Positions 13,837 to 14,725 of a stretch of DNA of 14,725 nucleotides are shown here, piece after piece; the stretch's first letter is position 1, and every line of letters begins with the position of its first letter. Both the position numbers and the translations under genes were made by a program. Below the pieces are notes generated by a model. The model was not told where the DNA came from. It saw only the letters and a program-made list of their open reading frames with translations, and made no database searches. This DNA is from Thermoleophilia bacterium UBA6103 (lineage in GTDB: Bacteria > Actinomycetota > Thermoleophilia > UBA2241), in assembly GCA_002423545.1 (NCBI GenBank), contig DIWP01000010.1, positions 1-14,725 on the forward strand. The letters are read 5' to 3'.

Positions 13837-13876
13837 GCGGCCCGGGGCTCGGCTCCAAGAGCCGGCCCCGGGCCGC
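13837..13876 (-). terminator. strong GC-rich hairpin terminator behind the cold-shock gene
   Basis: GCGGCCCGGGGC at 13837 pairs perfectly with GCCCCGGGCCGC ending at 13876. After a one-base bulge, CGGCTC pairs with GAGCCG around a CAA loop, giving about 18 bp in all. On the - strand it is followed by TTCTTCG. It lies 91 nt past the cold-shock stop and would end that transcript. Confidence 0.75.
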
Positions 13877-13907
13877 TTACATTCACGTGGTCTGTCGAGC
13901 GATGCCT

Positions 13908-13973
13908 GTCAGACGCGTGTGCGTCCGGTAGCGTCCGTCAGACGACGATCAGTCGCGCTGTTCCCGTCAGACG
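13908..13973. repeat. 8-mer GTCAGACG three times at 29-nt spacing
   Basis: GTCAGACG occurs at 13908, 13937 and 13966, exactly 29 nt apart, and the last copy covers the cold-shock stop codon. The intervening sequence is only weakly similar. A short hairpin (GACGC-GTGT-GCGTC, 13912-13925) lies within. This may be the decayed remnant of a tandem duplication of the gene's 3' end. Confidence 0.55.
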
Positions 13974-14164
13974 GGCCGCACGTTGACGGCCTGGGGGCCC
14001 TTCTGGCCCTCCTGGACGTCGAACTCGACGGCCTGGTTCTCATTGAGAGTACCGACGCCGGCGCCGAGATCGTTGATGTGGACGAAGACGTCCTTCTCAC
14101 CCTCGCGGGCGATGAAGCCGTAGCCCTTCTGACCGTTGAACCACTTGACTGTACCTTGAGCCAT
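13967..14164 (-). CDS. csp: cold-shock protein (CspA family)
   Basis: This 65-residue single cold-shock domain has both RNA-binding motifs, KGYGFI (RNP1, 13-18) and VFVHI (RNP2, 26-30), and the family N-terminus MAQGTVKWFN. It binds single-stranded RNA/DNA and melts secondary structure in mRNA. The start is certain: AAGGAG lies 5 nt upstream of the ATG at 14164. The frame upstream stays open into a DEAD-box helicase, so the same domain may also be made as the C-terminal end of a fusion. A strong hairpin terminator lies 91 nt downstream. Cold-shock genes usually have long structured leaders; the 14180-14400 stretch could serve as one, but no specific cold-box was identified. Confidence 0.93.
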   Translation of the reverse strand: MAQGTVKWFNGQKGYGFIAREGEKDVFVHINDLGAGVGTLNENQAVEFDVQEGQKGPQAVNVRPV

Positions 14165-14725
14165 CTCTACTCCTTGTGCTGAGAACGCACCGTCGGCGAC
14201 ATCCGGTCGCCGGGTCGCGCCCCCATACCCTACAGTGCTCCGCCGGCCTGTGCCGAGCGGACCACCCTTGTGGACTGTGTTCGTGTGCCGGACGGTGTCC
14301 CTGTGACGTCCCCCCTTGTCGACCGCCGCCCGCGACCGTACCGTGGCCGGACGTGCGGGTGTACCCGATGTGGATGATGTGGATGATATCGCGTTCGCGG
14401 TGGTCGGCGCTGCGATCGGTGGCGTGTCGTAGAGACCGCCGCGATGCAGGCGCGCCCCGATGAGACGCTCGATGGCCTTGAGCTCCGCGGCCTCGTCCTC
14501 GGTGAACAGCGTGACCGCCTGCCCGCTGCAGCCGGCGCGGGCGGTGCGCCCGATGCGGTGCACGTAGTCCTCCGGCTGGTTAGGCACGTCGTAATTGACG
14601 ACGTGCGTAATCCCCTCGACGTCGATGCCCCGTGCGGCGATATCCGTTGCGACGAGCACCCGCGTTCGGCCGCGCCGGAACGACTCCAATGCCGCGACAC
14701 GCTGACTCTGCGAACGGTTGCCGTG
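13967..14725 (-). CDS. DEAD-box RNA helicase, C-terminal half, in frame with the cold-shock domain (partial; start beyond right edge)
   Basis: The frame enters from the right edge at HGNRSQSQRVAALESFRRG and shows the RecA2 helicase motifs: VLVATDIAARGIDV (motif V) and YVHRIGRTARAG (motif VI), then LFTEDEAAELKAIERLIG. This matches RhlE/DeaD-type ATP-dependent RNA helicases; the Q motif and DEAD box lie outside the window. After about residue LIGARLHRGG a 65-70 residue low-complexity stretch (Ser/Thr, then Gly/Arg) follows. With no stop codon, the frame then enters MAQGTVKWFN of the cold-shock protein and ends at 13967. Both proteins act on RNA secondary structure, so a helicase-cold-shock fusion would make sense. 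Alternatively the linker is read-through of a leader and a frameshift or sequence error hides the helicase stop. The helicase identity is firm; the fusion is not. Confidence 0.8.
   Translation of the reverse strand, partial: HGNRSQSQRVAALESFRRGRTRVLVATDIAARGIDVEGITHVVNYDVPNQPEDYVHRIGRTARAGCSGQAVTLFTEDEAAELKAIERLIGARLHRGGLYDTPPIAAPTTANAISSTSSTSGTPARPATVRSRAAVDKGGRHRDTVRHTNTVHKGGPLGTGRRSTVGYGGATRRPDVADGAFSAQGVEMAQGTVKWFNGQKGYGFIAREGEKDVFVHINDLGAGVGTLNENQAVEFDVQEGQKGPQAVNVRPV
14170..14175 (-). promoter_or_regulatory. ribosome binding site of the cold-shock gene
   Basis: AAGGAG on the - strand, 5 nt before the ATG at 14164, shows that the cold-shock domain has its own translation start even though the upstream frame is open. 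Confidence 0.9.

Larger units (their letters stand above)
13594..13966. other. 373-nt intergenic region between DUF72 and cold-shock genes
   Basis: No credible gene is seen. It contains the promoter region of the DUF72 gene, the second copy of the 41-bp element, a strong hairpin terminator and a regularly spaced 8-mer behind the cold-shock gene. Sequence left of the 41-bp element (from about 13691, ACCGGGATCC) also weakly resembles 5292-5318, which hints that the shared segment may be longer than 41 bp and interrupted. Confidence 0.6.

Noticed and set aside
14369..14386. Direct repeat TGTGGATGA twice
   Set aside because: It is short and lies in the low-complexity linker before the cold-shock gene, where it only encodes a Ser/Thr run on the - strand; no separate meaning is evident.

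Overview
The window is GC-rich and carries at least thirteen genes, tightly packed, with many GTG starts and ATGA start/stop overlaps. An NADH-dependent ferredoxin:NADP+ oxidoreductase (Nfn-type) pair and an FeFe-hydrogenase-like module point to an organism with anaerobic, low-potential ferredoxin metabolism. Lipoprotein signals, an ECF sigma/MucB-like pair and Shine-Dalgarno (SD) sites with a GGAGG core fit a high-GC Gram-positive such as a deep-branching anaerobic Actinomycetota. That placement is an inference from gene content and composition; there is no rRNA or other phylogenetic marker.

Layout of the + strand half (1-9802). Two small membrane proteins (95-637) are followed by a structured leader and a five-gene redox operon (753-5158): NfnA, NfnB, a DRTGG-domain protein, an HATPase_c (RsbW/anti-sigma-like) protein and an FeFe-hydrogenase-like iron-sulfur protein. 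The last three form a module best known beside hydrogenase operons. Here the hydrogenase homologue keeps the four cluster-ligand cysteines but lacks the proton-relay cysteine, so a sensory or electron-transfer role is more likely than H2 turnover. A 347-nt gap (5159-5505) holds three different repeats. After it come an ECF sigma factor and a membrane-anchored MucB/LolA-like partner (5506-7685), then two paralogous lipoproteins, each with two NTF2/SnoaL-like domains (7782-9802).

Layout of the - strand half (9828-14725). A three-gene operon with ATGA overlaps at both junctions (12774 down to 9828) encodes three proteins. The first is a receptor-like protein with a secretion signal, a membrane segment, Pro-rich repeats and a C-terminal domain with a possible Cys-His-Asp triad. 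The second has a GYF_2-like domain and a zinc ribbon, and the third is a five-TM protein with a zinc ribbon. I recognise no described system with this composition, and it is the best candidate for something new. Next are a DUF72 protein, a gap with a second copy of the 41-bp element also found at 5317, a strong terminator, and a cold-shock protein. The cold-shock frame is open, without any stop codon, into the C-terminal half of a DEAD-box RNA helicase that runs off the right edge. This is either a helicase-cold-shock fusion with an internal start or a chance read-through frame.

No tRNA, rRNA, insertion sequence or CRISPR array was seen. Domain calls come from reading motifs by eye; no database search was possible.
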